In this document: positions 27,702 to 35,319 of the stretch, piece by piece
How the letters are laid out: every line of letters begins with the position of its first letter
Position numbering within the stretch: position 1 is the stretch's first letter
NCBI RefSeq assembly: GCF_024124765.2
Contig: NZ_JAMXSR020000002.1
Span: 2,934,001-2,998,000 of the forward strand
DNA from: Sphingomonas sp. H160509
GTDB taxonomy: Bacteria > Pseudomonadota > Alphaproteobacteria > Sphingomonadales > Sphingomonadaceae
DNA length: 64,000 bases
Direction: 5' to 3'
Position numbers and translations under genes: made by a program
Notes under the pieces: generated by a model
What the model was told of the DNA's origin: nothing
What the model saw: the letters and a program-made list of their open reading frames with translations, nothing else
Database searches by the model: none

Positions 27702-28229
27702 CTACGCCTCGCGGTCTACGCCTCGCTCAAGCAATTCGGCATCGATAGGGCAGTTCGTGCACCCTTCGTGGCAACACAGGCGACAGATGCGGTAGGAGTG
27801 ATCGAGGTTTTCGAGGCGGTCGCGCAGGACGCGTTCGGCGATGTCGGACAGGATCTTCAGATCGTCCGGCGTGAGGATCGTCAGCCCTTCGGCAATGACC
27901 TGATCGCGGGAGGCCAAGACCTTGTCGCTGGAGATCTTGCCAGCGGGCGTAAGGTAGAGCGAACGCGTACGGCCGTCCGTCGAATGCTCCCGACGCTCGA
28001 TCAACGCATCGCTCGCCAGCCGATCGACCAGGCGAACGGCCCCTGCATGTGAAAGGCCGACTCCGATTGCCAGCATGCGGATCGAGAGCCCGGGTTGGTG
28101 CGCAAGCAACGCGAGCGCCGACGCCGCAGGGCCAGCTTCCGGCGCTTGCAAGGACGTCGCACGCACGATGTCGTCGCTGATCATGAGCGCGAATGCGCCG
28201 AAGACATTGCGATCTCGAGGACTATCCAT
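27702..28229 (-). CDS. MarR-family transcriptional regulator with a Cys-rich C-terminus
   Basis: A winged helix-turn-helix regulator: LSIRMLAIGVGLSHAGAVRLV, RLASDALIERREHSTDGRTR (wing) and LTPAGKISSDKVL. The C-terminus carries a cysteine cluster, YRICRLCCHEGCTNCPIDAE, six-residue-spaced in a way that could bind iron-sulfur or zinc, or sense oxidants. A start at MDSPRDRN (28229) is preferred because longer forms (up to 28265) would include a palindrome that looks like its own operator. It probably autoregulates and may control the adjacent LysR gene. Confidence 0.82.
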   Translation of the reverse strand: MDSPRDRNVFGAFALMISDDIVRATSLQAPEAGPAASALALLAHQPGLSIRMLAIGVGLSHAGAVRLVDRLASDALIERREHSTDGRTRSLYLTPAGKISSDKVLASRDQVIAEGLTILTPDDLKILSDIAERVLRDRLENLDHSYRICRLCCHEGCTNCPIDAELLERGVDREA

Positions 28230-28240
28230 CGCGAGATCCA

Positions 28241-28257
28241 TATGTGCGCGAAGCATA
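28241..28257. promoter_or_regulatory. Imperfect TATGC...GCATA palindrome upstream of the MarR gene
   Basis: TATGTGCGCGAAGCATA: the half-sites match those at 27553 and 27591 but with two extra bases in the spacer. It is placed just upstream of the preferred MarR start, as expected for autorepression. Confidence 0.5.
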
Positions 28258-28356
28258 TAGGGCAAGGGATACCCCGATCGGATGGTGTTCGATAAAACGG
28301 AGCGATGCCGCCAGCCTCGTACGCCGTCAACTTAACCGCGCCGAACCGCAGAAACG

Positions 28357-28944
28357 TCAGCGCCGGTCTTGCCGTGCGCGGTCGGTAAAGCTGCGGAAGG
28401 TGATTGACCAGCGCGTCACTTCCATCTCGGCGATGCTGTGCTCCCAGTCATGCCGCGCCTCCCCGGTGAGATGGTACACCGACCGCGGCGCAAGCGGCAC
28501 GGCGGCGCGGTCGAAGCCACCGGGCGTGCGCCGCCGGAACCGCATCGTCGCCGGTACGCCGAGCGAAATACCGACGACATGCTCGAACACCGGCCGGTCG
28601 CGGTGCCAGCCGATTCCGGCCCCCGGATCGTACCGAATCAGCAACGCCTGGACGAGCGCCTCCTCCGGCAGTTTCGCGAACGCGGCGGCGCGCTGGCGGA
28701 TCGGCAGCAGCCAGTCGGGCAACGGATCAGTCTCGCCGAACCGGCTCGTGTCGAAGTCGTAATGCCAGCCGAACGACCGGGTGAGCCGCTTACCGAGCCA
28801 ACCCTGGAACTGGAACGGCGCCAGATCCTGTTCGTCGATCCGGGCGATCAGCATCTCCTCCTCGTCCCGGCTGAGCAGCGCGTCGCGATATTCGAGCCCT
28901 GGCAGGACGGGTGTGCCGAAAAGGTCTGCGGTCGGATTGGCCAT
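28357..28944 (-). CDS. alkB: AlkB-family 2-oxoglutarate/Fe(II)-dependent DNA-repair dioxygenase
   Basis: AlkB enzymes oxidatively remove alkyl groups from DNA bases. The 195-residue protein has the iron ligands in GWHRDRP (His-x-Asp) and HDWEHSI (distal His), and the 2-oxoglutarate-binding Arg in RWSITFRS. The N-terminal lid region GWHYDFDTSRFG precedes the core. The length fits the short bacterial AlkB-like branch. It is monocistronic and divergent from a DsbA-like gene. Confidence 0.9.
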   Translation of the reverse strand: MANPTADLFGTPVLPGLEYRDALLSRDEEEMLIARIDEQDLAPFQFQGWLGKRLTRSFGWHYDFDTSRFGETDPLPDWLLPIRQRAAAFAKLPEEALVQALLIRYDPGAGIGWHRDRPVFEHVVGISLGVPATMRFRRRTPGGFDRAAVPLAPRSVYHLTGEARHDWEHSIAEMEVTRWSITFRSFTDRARQDRR

Positions 28945-29047
28945 CGAGCGGATGTAGGGAGGCGGGCGGCCATGACCAGCCGAAAGCGCCGCGGTTGCTC
29001 ATCCGGCCACCGCCATCTACCGCGGAGCGCGCTTGCCGGAGACTGAC

Positions 29048-29695
29048 ATGACCGCCCATCTCAAGATCGATTTCGTATCGGACATCGCGTGTCCTTGGTG
29101 CATCATCGGCCTGCGCGCGCTGGAAGAGGCGTTGGCCCGCGCGGCGGATGCGCTCGACGCGGAGATCGTCTTCCAGCCGTTCGAACTCAATCCGACAATG
29201 CCCGCAGGCGGCCAGAATATCGGCGAGCATATCGCGGAGAAATACGGGTCCACGCCCGAGCAGTCCGCGGCGAACCGCGCGATGATCGTCGACCGCGCGG
29301 CCGACCTCGGCTTCACGATGGCGATGACCGAGACGACCCGGATCTACAACACGTTCGACGCGCACCGCCTGTTGCACTGGGCGCAGATCGAAGGGGGCCA
29401 AGCGGCGCTGAAGCATGCGCTCTTCACCGCGAATTTCACTGATAATGTCGATCCAGGCGATCACCGCGTGCTGGTCGATGCTGCGACAAAGGCCGGACTT
29501 GATCCCGTCGCCGCGGAAGAGGTGCTTCGGTCGGGACGCTACGCGGACGAGGTTCGCGCGGCGGAGGAACTGTGGCGGGCTCGCGGGATCAATGCGGTGC
29601 CGGCGATCGTGATCAACGACCGGCATCTGATCTCGGGCGGCCAACCGGTCGAAGTCTTCGAACAGGCGTTGCGCCAGATCGCTGCGGCGAGCTGA
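29048..29695 (+). CDS. DsbA-family (FrnE-like) oxidoreductase
   Basis: A 215-residue thioredoxin-fold protein with an inserted helical domain. The active site is CPWC at residues 15-18 (SDIACPWC), followed by the typical FrnE segment VFQPFELNPTMP and the cis-Pro region GINAVPAIVINDR. There is no signal peptide, so unlike DsbA it works in the cytosol. FrnE proteins act as isomerases or polyketide-related redox proteins; its partner is unknown. Start chosen at MTAHLKIDF with GGAGACTG upstream. Confidence 0.88.
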   Translation: MTAHLKIDFVSDIACPWCIIGLRALEEALARAADALDAEIVFQPFELNPTMPAGGQNIGEHIAEKYGSTPEQSAANRAMIVDRAADLGFTMAMTETTRIYNTFDAHRLLHWAQIEGGQAALKHALFTANFTDNVDPGDHRVLVDAATKAGLDPVAAEEVLRSGRYADEVRAAEELWRARGINAVPAIVINDRHLISGGQPVEVFEQALRQIAAAS

Positions 29696-29848
29696 CCCGG
29701 ATCGGGTGGTCAGGCAGCGGGTTTGTGCTGCCGGACGCATGCTTGTCTCGGCCAGACGGCACTGCGCCCGATCGACCGGAACAACGGAGGGCGCCCCGTT
29801 ATCGCCCGGTCGAAGATCTTGCCGGCGCGGTACCCGCCCCGGCGCGCC

Positions 29849-29974
29849 TTAGTTCAGCGTCGTCATCTCGACGGGCTTGCCCTTGGTGGTCGGGTTGGAC
29901 GCGTTCGCCTTGGGTGCCTTTTCGGCCTTGGGCTTGCGGACTTCCTTGCTCGATTTCTTCTGGCTCTTCGCCAT
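29849..29974 (-). CDS. Small lysine-rich protein, 41 residues
   Basis: It begins MAKSQKKSSKEVRKPKAEKA and ends PTTKGKPVEMTTLN. More than a quarter of the residues are Lys or Arg. AGGTG precedes the ATG. Similar short basic proteins recur in sphingomonads as hypotheticals. It could bind nucleic acid, but this is only suggested by charge. Confidence 0.6.
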   Translation of the reverse strand: MAKSQKKSSKEVRKPKAEKAPKANASNPTTKGKPVEMTTLN

Positions 29975-30040
29975 CACGGCACCTCATGGGGCGGAAGGCC
30001 CCGCTGGGATGCTACACCTTTCGCAGGCGATACACCCGTC

Positions 30041-30466
30041 TTATCGCGGACCCGACGCAAGCAGGTCCAATGTTGCCCGGTCGTCTTCGCCACCGAAGAA
30101 CCGGTCGAGCGCCGCGCGGAACGGCGAAGGATCGTCGGCAACCGCGGCGAACAGGGTCATAGACGACCGCAACTTCACCGCATCGATCCCCCCCAGGATC
30201 GATGCGGCCGATCCGGGCGCGGCCGTCACCGTCCGCGTGACCTCGATCAGTCGCGGCCCGAGTATTGGATGCGCGAGATACGCCCCAGCCTCGTCCGCCC
30301 CGGCGATTGCGTAGGTTCGCGCCATGGCGCTTTGGCCCAGTCCGGCGATCTGCGGGAAGATGAACCACATCCAGTGGCTGCGCTTGGCCCCGTGCTGCAA
30401 CTCCGCCAGCGCCTGCGGATAAACGCTGTCCTGCGCCGCGACGAAACGATCAAGATCATGCTCCAT
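30041..30466 (-). CDS. DUF1810 family protein
   Basis: The 141-residue protein matches DUF1810: DLDRFVAAQDSVYPQALAEL, the signature HWMWFIFPQIAGLGQSAMA and the later ILGPRLIEVTR. No enzymatic function is established for the family, although recent work links relatives to ADP-ribose-type folds. Cytosolic. It is divergent from the lipoprotein gene, whose start is about 100 bp away. Confidence 0.85.
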   Translation of the reverse strand: MEHDLDRFVAAQDSVYPQALAELQHGAKRSHWMWFIFPQIAGLGQSAMARTYAIAGADEAGAYLAHPILGPRLIEVTRTVTAAPGSAASILGGIDAVKLRSSMTLFAAVADDPSPFRAALDRFFGGEDDRATLDLLASGPR

Positions 30467-30566
30467 GGACCCGAGATGGTCGCATCGGCTCCCCTCCGCA
30501 ACCACGATGCCGGTCGATGCGTTGCAAAGGGGGTTGAGGAGATCTGGTTATGACGACGGTGCGATC

Positions 30567-31079
30567 ATGAGGACGGCAATCGCGGTCGCGTTGCTCGCGG
30601 CGCCGCTTCTCGTCGGCGGATGCGGACGCAACGACGATCCGACCAAGACCGCCGCGCCCAGCGGCTTCACCCCGCCCGAAACGCGCGCGCCCGCCCCGAT
30701 AGCAGGTCAGGCGCAGACCACGCCGATCACCGCCTATGTCGGTAAATACCCGCATGACGCGGTCGACGGCGTCGATTTCTTCGACCGCACCGACGTTGCG
30801 ACCGGCCTCGTCAACGCGGTCGGCGATGCGAAGTTGCGCGAGATGATCCGTGGTCGATCGGGGCCCGCTACGCCCGTGTTCAAGATGGGCGACCGCGTCG
30901 CGTCCTGGGGTTGCGAAGAGCATAATTGCGGCGACCACAACTGGACGGTGATCGTCGACCCGAAACGCGGCAAGACCCAGGTCTGCTACCATGACGCAGC
31001 CAAGATGGGCCCGCAGAGCGACTGGTATGACGGCGCGGCCCCTGCGCGTCGTGCCGAAACCTGCCCGTCGGAAGGATAA
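30567..31079 (+). CDS. Putative lipoprotein with DUF-like Cys-containing domain
   Basis: A 170-residue protein with a lipoprotein signal peptide: MRTAIAVALLAAPLLVGGCG, with lipobox LVGGC and Cys at residue 19. The mature part begins with a Pro-rich linker and contains four further Cys residues (WGCEEHNCGDHNWTVIVD, QVCYHD, AETCPSEG), consistent with disulfides in the periplasm. The family resembles small lysozyme-inhibitor-like proteins, but I cannot assign it firmly. It is followed 3 bp later by the PEBP gene. Confidence 0.75.
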   Translation: MRTAIAVALLAAPLLVGGCGRNDDPTKTAAPSGFTPPETRAPAPIAGQAQTTPITAYVGKYPHDAVDGVDFFDRTDVATGLVNAVGDAKLREMIRGRSGPATPVFKMGDRVASWGCEEHNCGDHNWTVIVDPKRGKTQVCYHDAAKMGPQSDWYDGAAPARRAETCPSEG

Positions 31080-31082
31080 GCC

Positions 31083-31700
31083 ATGCTCGAACACATCCCC
31101 GCCTGGCTTGGCCACGCGATGAGCGGCCTGCGTGCCGGTATCGACAAGCTGGCGATCGTCCAGTTGGGCAAGAACTTCGAGACGTTGACCCTGACCAGCC
31201 CGGCGTTCGCGCACGAGGCACGCCTGCCGCCGCGCTTCACTGCGGACGGGGAAGGCGTGTCGCCACCGCTTGTCTGGAGCGAACCGCCGGCAGGGACCGA
31301 ACGCATGGTGCTGATCGTCGAGGATGCCGATGCTCCGACCCCGCAACCCCTGGTGCACGCAATCATCTGGGGACTCGAGGCGAATGCGGGACAACTAGCC
31401 GAAGGCGCGATCGCTGCAGACGGCGAGGGCGACGCGAAAGGTCGCGATGTCGGTCGTAATTCCTATCTGCGCGAAGGCTGGTTGCCGCCCGATCCGCCGA
31501 GCGGCCACGGCGAGCACCGTTATGCGTTCCAGGTCTTCGCGATCGGCGCGGGGGCAGGGGATGTCGGCGCGACACCCGGGCGTTCGGCGGTGATCGAGGC
31601 CATTACCGGGCATGTGCTGGCGGCAGGGCTGCTGATCGGCACCTATTCTCGCGAAGAAGAGGCCCCCATAGGGCCGGTGGGGCTGGCCTCGCCCGCCTGA
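31083..31700 (+). CDS. YbhB/YbcL-family protein (phosphatidylethanolamine-binding-like)
   Basis: The 205-residue protein carries the PEBP-like core: LTLTSPAFAHEARLPPRFTAD, SPPLVWSEPPAGTERMVLIV, the ligand-site segment EDADAPTP and the second motif PPSGHGEHRYAFQVFA. Bacterial members are often called Raf-kinase-inhibitor-like, but no kinase target is known. There is an N-terminal amphipathic extension of about 35 residues. It is probably cotranscribed with the lipoprotein. Confidence 0.85.
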   Translation: MLEHIPAWLGHAMSGLRAGIDKLAIVQLGKNFETLTLTSPAFAHEARLPPRFTADGEGVSPPLVWSEPPAGTERMVLIVEDADAPTPQPLVHAIIWGLEANAGQLAEGAIAADGEGDAKGRDVGRNSYLREGWLPPDPPSGHGEHRYAFQVFAIGAGAGDVGATPGRSAVIEAITGHVLAAGLLIGTYSREEEAPIGPVGLASPA

Positions 31701-31728
31701 CCGTGACGCTCGGCAGGCGCCTCGTCGT

Positions 31729-31815
31729 TCAGGCGAGCGCGCCGCCTGTCTGTGTCGCGATCAGCAGGATGGTGGTGGAAAAGGCGATGAGCCCGATAAG
31801 GACGCTGCGGTTCAT
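31729..31815 (-). CDS. Small membrane protein, 28 residues
   Basis: The sequence MNRSVLIGLIAFSTTILLIA is a single hydrophobic helix with a short TQTGGALA tail. It begins 14 bp after the stop of the next small gene, and AGGAAAG lies before the ATG. Real status is likely but unproven. Confidence 0.5.
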   Translation of the reverse strand: MNRSVLIGLIAFSTTILLIATQTGGALA

Positions 31816-31829
31816 GATGGCTTTCCTGA

Positions 31830-31940
31830 TCAAGCGATGGGGATGATCGGGACGGCGGTGCCGACTGCGATGGCTGCGAAGAACAGTGCGCCGACGAGCG
31901 AGAAGGCAATGCGCTGAGCGGTTTCGAAACGGATCGACAT
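31830..31940 (-). CDS. Small membrane protein, 36 residues (MSIRF type)
   Basis: It begins MSIRFETAQRIAFSLVGALF and continues with a second half of a single membrane helix ending AVPIIPIA. GGAAAT precedes the start. Short peptides of this pattern recur in sphingomonads. It appears to form a two-gene unit with the next small protein; the function is unknown. Confidence 0.6.
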   Translation of the reverse strand: MSIRFETAQRIAFSLVGALFFAAIAVGTAVPIIPIA

Positions 31941-32114
31941 GAGATATTTCCTTCGATGGTCGGGCGCCGGACCATCCGGCCGCCGATATCGAATGAACTG
32001 CATGGCGCGTGCCAGTTTCTTAGATCATTGATTTTGCGCGATTTCTTATTTTTGCAGGGGTCGGGTTGGTGAAAATCACCACTTGCCGGTCGCAAATTGT
32101 GCCAACCCTCGGGA

Positions 32115-33177
32115 TCAGCCCGCGCAAACCCGATCTCGGCCATTCTTTTTCGCCGTGTAGAGCAACTGGTCGGCCCGCTGGAACGCGGTTTCGGCGGCCT
32201 CGTCGGCATGGATCGCGGTCACGCCGGCGGATACCGTAATGACGCCAAGCGCGGTGTCCGTCTCCCGGTTGCGGAAGCGTTTGCCAGCGACCGTCGAGCG
32301 TACGGCATCGAGCATGTCGGCAGCTTCGGCCAAGGCGATCCCGCCGATCAAAACCGCGAACTCCTCGCCTCCATGGCGGACGACGAGGTGCGGGGCGCAT
32401 TCGGCCGTCATCGCCTGGCCGATCGCGGTGAGCACGCGGTCGCCGACCCCGTGGCCGTGCAGGTCGTTGATCCGCTTGAACCGGTCGATGTCGCACAAGG
32501 CCAGGCAATAGGGCCCCGCGTTCCGGTCGCGCGTTGCGAATGCTTCCTCGAACGCGCGTCGATTGGGCAGGCCGGTCAGTACGTCGCGACGTGCCGTATC
32601 GCGCGCTTCGATCAGCTTCGACCGCAGCGAATCCGTCTCTGCGGTCGCCGCCGCCAGCCGCACTTCGCTGTCGTGAATACGGGCGATCATCGCACTGGTG
32701 ATTTCGGCGATCTCGTCGATCTCCGCCAATTGCGTGATCGATGCCGCGCTCCTGGCCAATTCGCGGCCAAAGCCATGCGTCTCGGCCTGCATCGTCCGCA
32801 CGATCTGCACGAAGCCATCGACCTGCTGCTGCGTCTCGATCACGAGCGCGATCGCGATCGCGGTATCGGGTGTCTGATCGGGGTTGGTGTCTGCAGCGCC
32901 GTTGGTCCGCCGCGATCGGCCCGACGGGGGGCTCGTCGATGACCGTTCCCCCGAGTCGCTCGATATCCGATCGGGTGAGACGAACGCCGTCCTGCGTCAG
33001 CGCAGCGACCTGCGCGGCCAACTCGCTCCCAGGCGCCGACATCACGGCATAGGCAAACGCGTAATGCGCAGGATCGGGGCTCAGCTTCTGTTCGTCGAGG
33101 AACGTGCCGATCCGCTCGAACAGCGTCGTGTCAGGTCTTGCGCCCCGTATCGATCCGGCCACTCGTACGTCGCGCAT
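32115..33177 (-). CDS. Diguanylate cyclase (GGDEF domain), frameshifted
   Basis: The repaired 353-residue protein has an N-terminal soluble region (MRDVRVAGSIRGARPD, a helical sensor-like domain), a predicted coiled coil (residues about 130-190) and a C-terminal GGDEF domain. The active-site motif is HGGEEF (GGEEF), the substrate part is LTGLPNRRAFEEAF, and the end is ADQLLYTAKKNGRDRV. An extra C in the run near 32925-32930 breaks the frame after VIDEPP. The enzyme would make cyclic di-GMP. No membrane segment is seen. Confidence 0.88.
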
Positions 33178-33233
33178 GTTATCCCCCGCGTCCCCGCCAA
33201 AGCGATAGACCCGAAAGCGTTATCATAATGTCA

Positions 33234-33264
33234 CCGGACCGGCAGGTATTTGCCGGTCCGGTTT
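33234..33264 (-). terminator. Strong hairpin downstream of the peroxiredoxin gene
   Basis: CCGGACCGGCA and TGCCGGTCCGG form a perfect 11-bp stem around GGTATT, starting 7 bp after the peroxiredoxin stop. The T-tract is weak on the minus strand (TGACATTA) but TTT follows on the plus strand, so it may act for either direction. Confidence 0.6.
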
Positions 33265-33270
33265 CGATCA

Positions 33271-33810
33271 TTACTTGCCCGTGAGCTTCTGGACCGCAGC
33301 CAGCGTCGTCGAGACATGCGCCTCCGGGTTCATCTCGTCATGCACGAACGCGATGCGGCCGTCCTTGGCGATGACGTAGCTGGTGCGCTTGGTGATGTCG
33401 CGCCCTGCCATCTGCTTGCCGAGCGCGACGTCGTAGCCCTTGACCACGTTAGGCCCGGCGCTGGCGACCGCGAACTTGCCCGCGCACTTCTCGGCGGAGA
33501 ACTTGCTGAGCGTCTCGACATTGTCGGCCGACATACCGATCACGGTCGCGCCCGCCTTGGTGAAAGCCGGGATCGCCTCGGCGAAGGCATGTGCCTCGGC
33601 GTTGCAGCCGCCGGTGTATGCCGCCGGGAAGAAGTAGAGCACGACCGGGCCCTTCTTCAGCTGCTCGGCGAGGTGAACGGTGAACACCTTGCCGGCGATC
33701 GCGCCGCGCGTGGTGAAGTCCGGAGCCTTGGCGCCGGGCGCGAGTGCCGCCAGCGCAGGCGCTGCAACGAGGAGGGCAGCGGCGGTAGCAAGTGTCGAGA
33801 CGAGGCGCAT
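33271..33810 (-). CDS. Exported peroxiredoxin (AhpC/TSA-type)
   Basis: The 179-residue protein has a signal peptide (MRLVSTLATAAALLVAAPAL) and a peroxiredoxin fold. The peroxidatic segment is FFPAAYTGGCNAEAHAF with Cys near residue 69 in the TxxC context, followed by VIGMSADNVETLSKF. A second Cys (AEKCAGKF) may resolve the sulfenic acid. Periplasmic peroxide reduction is likely. It is divergent from the inositol-monophosphatase-family gene. Confidence 0.87.
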   Translation of the reverse strand: MRLVSTLATAAALLVAAPALAALAPGAKAPDFTTRGAIAGKVFTVHLAEQLKKGPVVLYFFPAAYTGGCNAEAHAFAEAIPAFTKAGATVIGMSADNVETLSKFSAEKCAGKFAVASAGPNVVKGYDVALGKQMAGRDITKRTSYVIAKDGRIAFVHDEMNPEAHVSTTLAAVQKLTGK

Positions 33811-33900
33811 GGATGATACTCCGGTTGGATTGCAATGACCTACGCTGGCGTGATCGATCCGTCCATTGCCCGTGACGCTCGCGCTCGATAGGCTGGAAAT

Positions 33901-34743
33901 ATGCCAGTAACCCAAGCCGATATCGATCTCGCGCACCGCCTCGCGGATGCTGCGGGCCACGTCATCCGACCCTATTTTCGCCATGAGCACGGGGTCGAGA
34001 TCAAGGACGACCAATCCCCCGTCACCCGCGCCGACCGCGAAGCCGAATCGGCGATGCGCCGGCTGCTCGACGCCGAGCGCTCGGGCGACGGCATCGTCGG
34101 CGAGGAGTTTGGTGAGAAGACGGGCATCACCAACCGCAAATGGGTGCTCGACCCGATCGACGGCACGCGCAGCTTCACTGTGGGGCGCGCGATCTTCGGG
34201 ACGTTGATCGCGCTTGTCGAGGATGGCTGGCCGGTACTCGGGATCATCGACCAGCCGGTACAGCGCGAGCGCTGGGTCGGTGTCGCGGGGCGTCCGACGA
34301 CTTTGAACGGCGTACCGGTCCGCACGCGTACCTGCCGCGAGTTGGCAGGCTCGACGATCGCCACCACCAGCCCGCATCTGTTCGACGAGGTCGACGTGCC
34401 GCATTACTTGGCACTCGTGGCCGCGATCTCGGGTGGCAACCCGCGGCAGGGGCCCGTCTATGGTGGCGACTGCTACAATTACGGCCTGCTCGCGAGCGGC
34501 CATCTCGACGTGGTTTGCGAGTCAGGCCTGAAGCTCTACGACTTCGCCGCCCTTGTGCCGGTAGTTGAAGGCGCCGGCGGCCGCATGTGCGACTGGAACG
34601 GCGACCCGCTGACCGCGGACAGCGAAGGTCATGTGCTCGCGATCGGCGACCCCGCGCGAATGGACGACGTGCTGGAGGCGATGCACCGGTTGCAGGATGA
34701 CGGGCACGGTTACGATGCGCATGACGGCCACACCCACGGGTAA
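33901..34743 (+). CDS. hisN: Histidinol-phosphatase, inositol monophosphatase family
   Basis: A 280-residue lithium-sensitive-type phosphatase. The metal-binding motifs are VGEEFGEKTG, DPIDGTRSF (residues about 83-91) and the late LKLYDFAALVPVVEGAGG. The subgroup is that of HisN histidinol-phosphatases in alphaproteobacteria, which complete the eighth step of histidine synthesis. Activity on inositol phosphate cannot be excluded. The C-terminus has an unusual His-rich tail GYDAHDGHTHG just before the family B repeat. Confidence 0.82.
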   Translation: MPVTQADIDLAHRLADAAGHVIRPYFRHEHGVEIKDDQSPVTRADREAESAMRRLLDAERSGDGIVGEEFGEKTGITNRKWVLDPIDGTRSFTVGRAIFGTLIALVEDGWPVLGIIDQPVQRERWVGVAGRPTTLNGVPVRTRTCRELAGSTIATTSPHLFDEVDVPHYLALVAAISGGNPRQGPVYGGDCYNYGLLASGHLDVVCESGLKLYDFAALVPVVEGAGGRMCDWNGDPLTADSEGHVLAIGDPARMDDVLEAMHRLQDDGHGYDAHDGHTHG

Positions 34744-34747
34744 AATT

Positions 34748-34848
34748 TCCCCTCCCGCCTGCGGGAGGGGGCTAGGGAGGGCACGACGTACGTACCGGCG
34801 TCCGGCACGCGATCGGCCCTTCCCAATTCCGCACGTGGGAAGGGAGCA
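34748..34848. repeat. Family B palindromic repeat, intergenic copy
   Basis: Starts CCCCTCCCGCCTGCGGGAGG, then GGGCTAGGGAGGGCACGACG and TACGTACC, and ends GTGGGAAGGGAG. It is nearly identical over 50 bp to the copy embedded in recF at 9548. It follows the hisN stop by 4 bp. Confidence 0.85.
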
Positions 34849-34900
34849 AATGGCGTCATCGCAAACCCGCAACGCCCCTACACCATCACCACCCCCATCC

Positions 34901-34990
34901 GTCATCCCGGCGGACGCCGGGACCCACGGACACGGAGCGCTAGCCGTCTGAGCGGACCCAACCATGGGCCCCGGCGTCCGCCGGGGTGAC
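34901..34990. repeat. Family C palindromic repeat, copy 1
   Basis: GTCATCCCGGCGGACGCCGG at the left and CCCCGGCGTCCGCCGGGGTG at the right, about 90 bp apart. The 576-bp gene-free gap 34744-35319 contains this copy, the family B element and a half-copy at 35183, plus short CACCGGC/ACCGGCAACA-type near-repeats at 35090-35140. I see no gene in it. Confidence 0.85.
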
Positions 34991-35182
34991 GGGGTTGGTG
35001 TGGTGAGGAGTAAGTGCTGAGGGACGGCTGCGTCGTAGCCAAGCCGCTATCCAGTCCAGCAGCGTATGTACTTCACACTACGTGCGACACCGGCCACAGG
35101 CAGCAACGGGCCACCGGCAACAACCGACCACGGGCAACATCCGACCCGCTTGTCCACCACCGAGCCCGCTCACACCCCAATC

Positions 35183-35250
35183 CGTCATCCCGGCGGACGC
35201 CGGGACCCACGGACACGTAACGCTAGCCTTCTAAGCGCGCCCAACCATCG
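35183..35250. repeat. Family C repeat, half-copy 2
   Basis: GTCATCCCGGCGGACGCCGG followed by GACCCACGGACACGTAACGC, but the right arm found in copy 1 is missing. About 45 bp match copy 1 almost exactly. Confidence 0.75.
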
Positions 35251-35319
35251 AATCCGGCGCTCGCGTGACGCGAGGAAGAGCAAGGTGGGGAAGGGGGGCG
35301 TACCATCCTCTCCATCCCC

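Noticed and set aside
35090..35145. Possible CRISPR-like short repeats (CACCGGC/CAACGGGCCACCGGCAAC)
   Set aside because: Units are very short, irregular and without uniform spacers; no cas genes are nearby.
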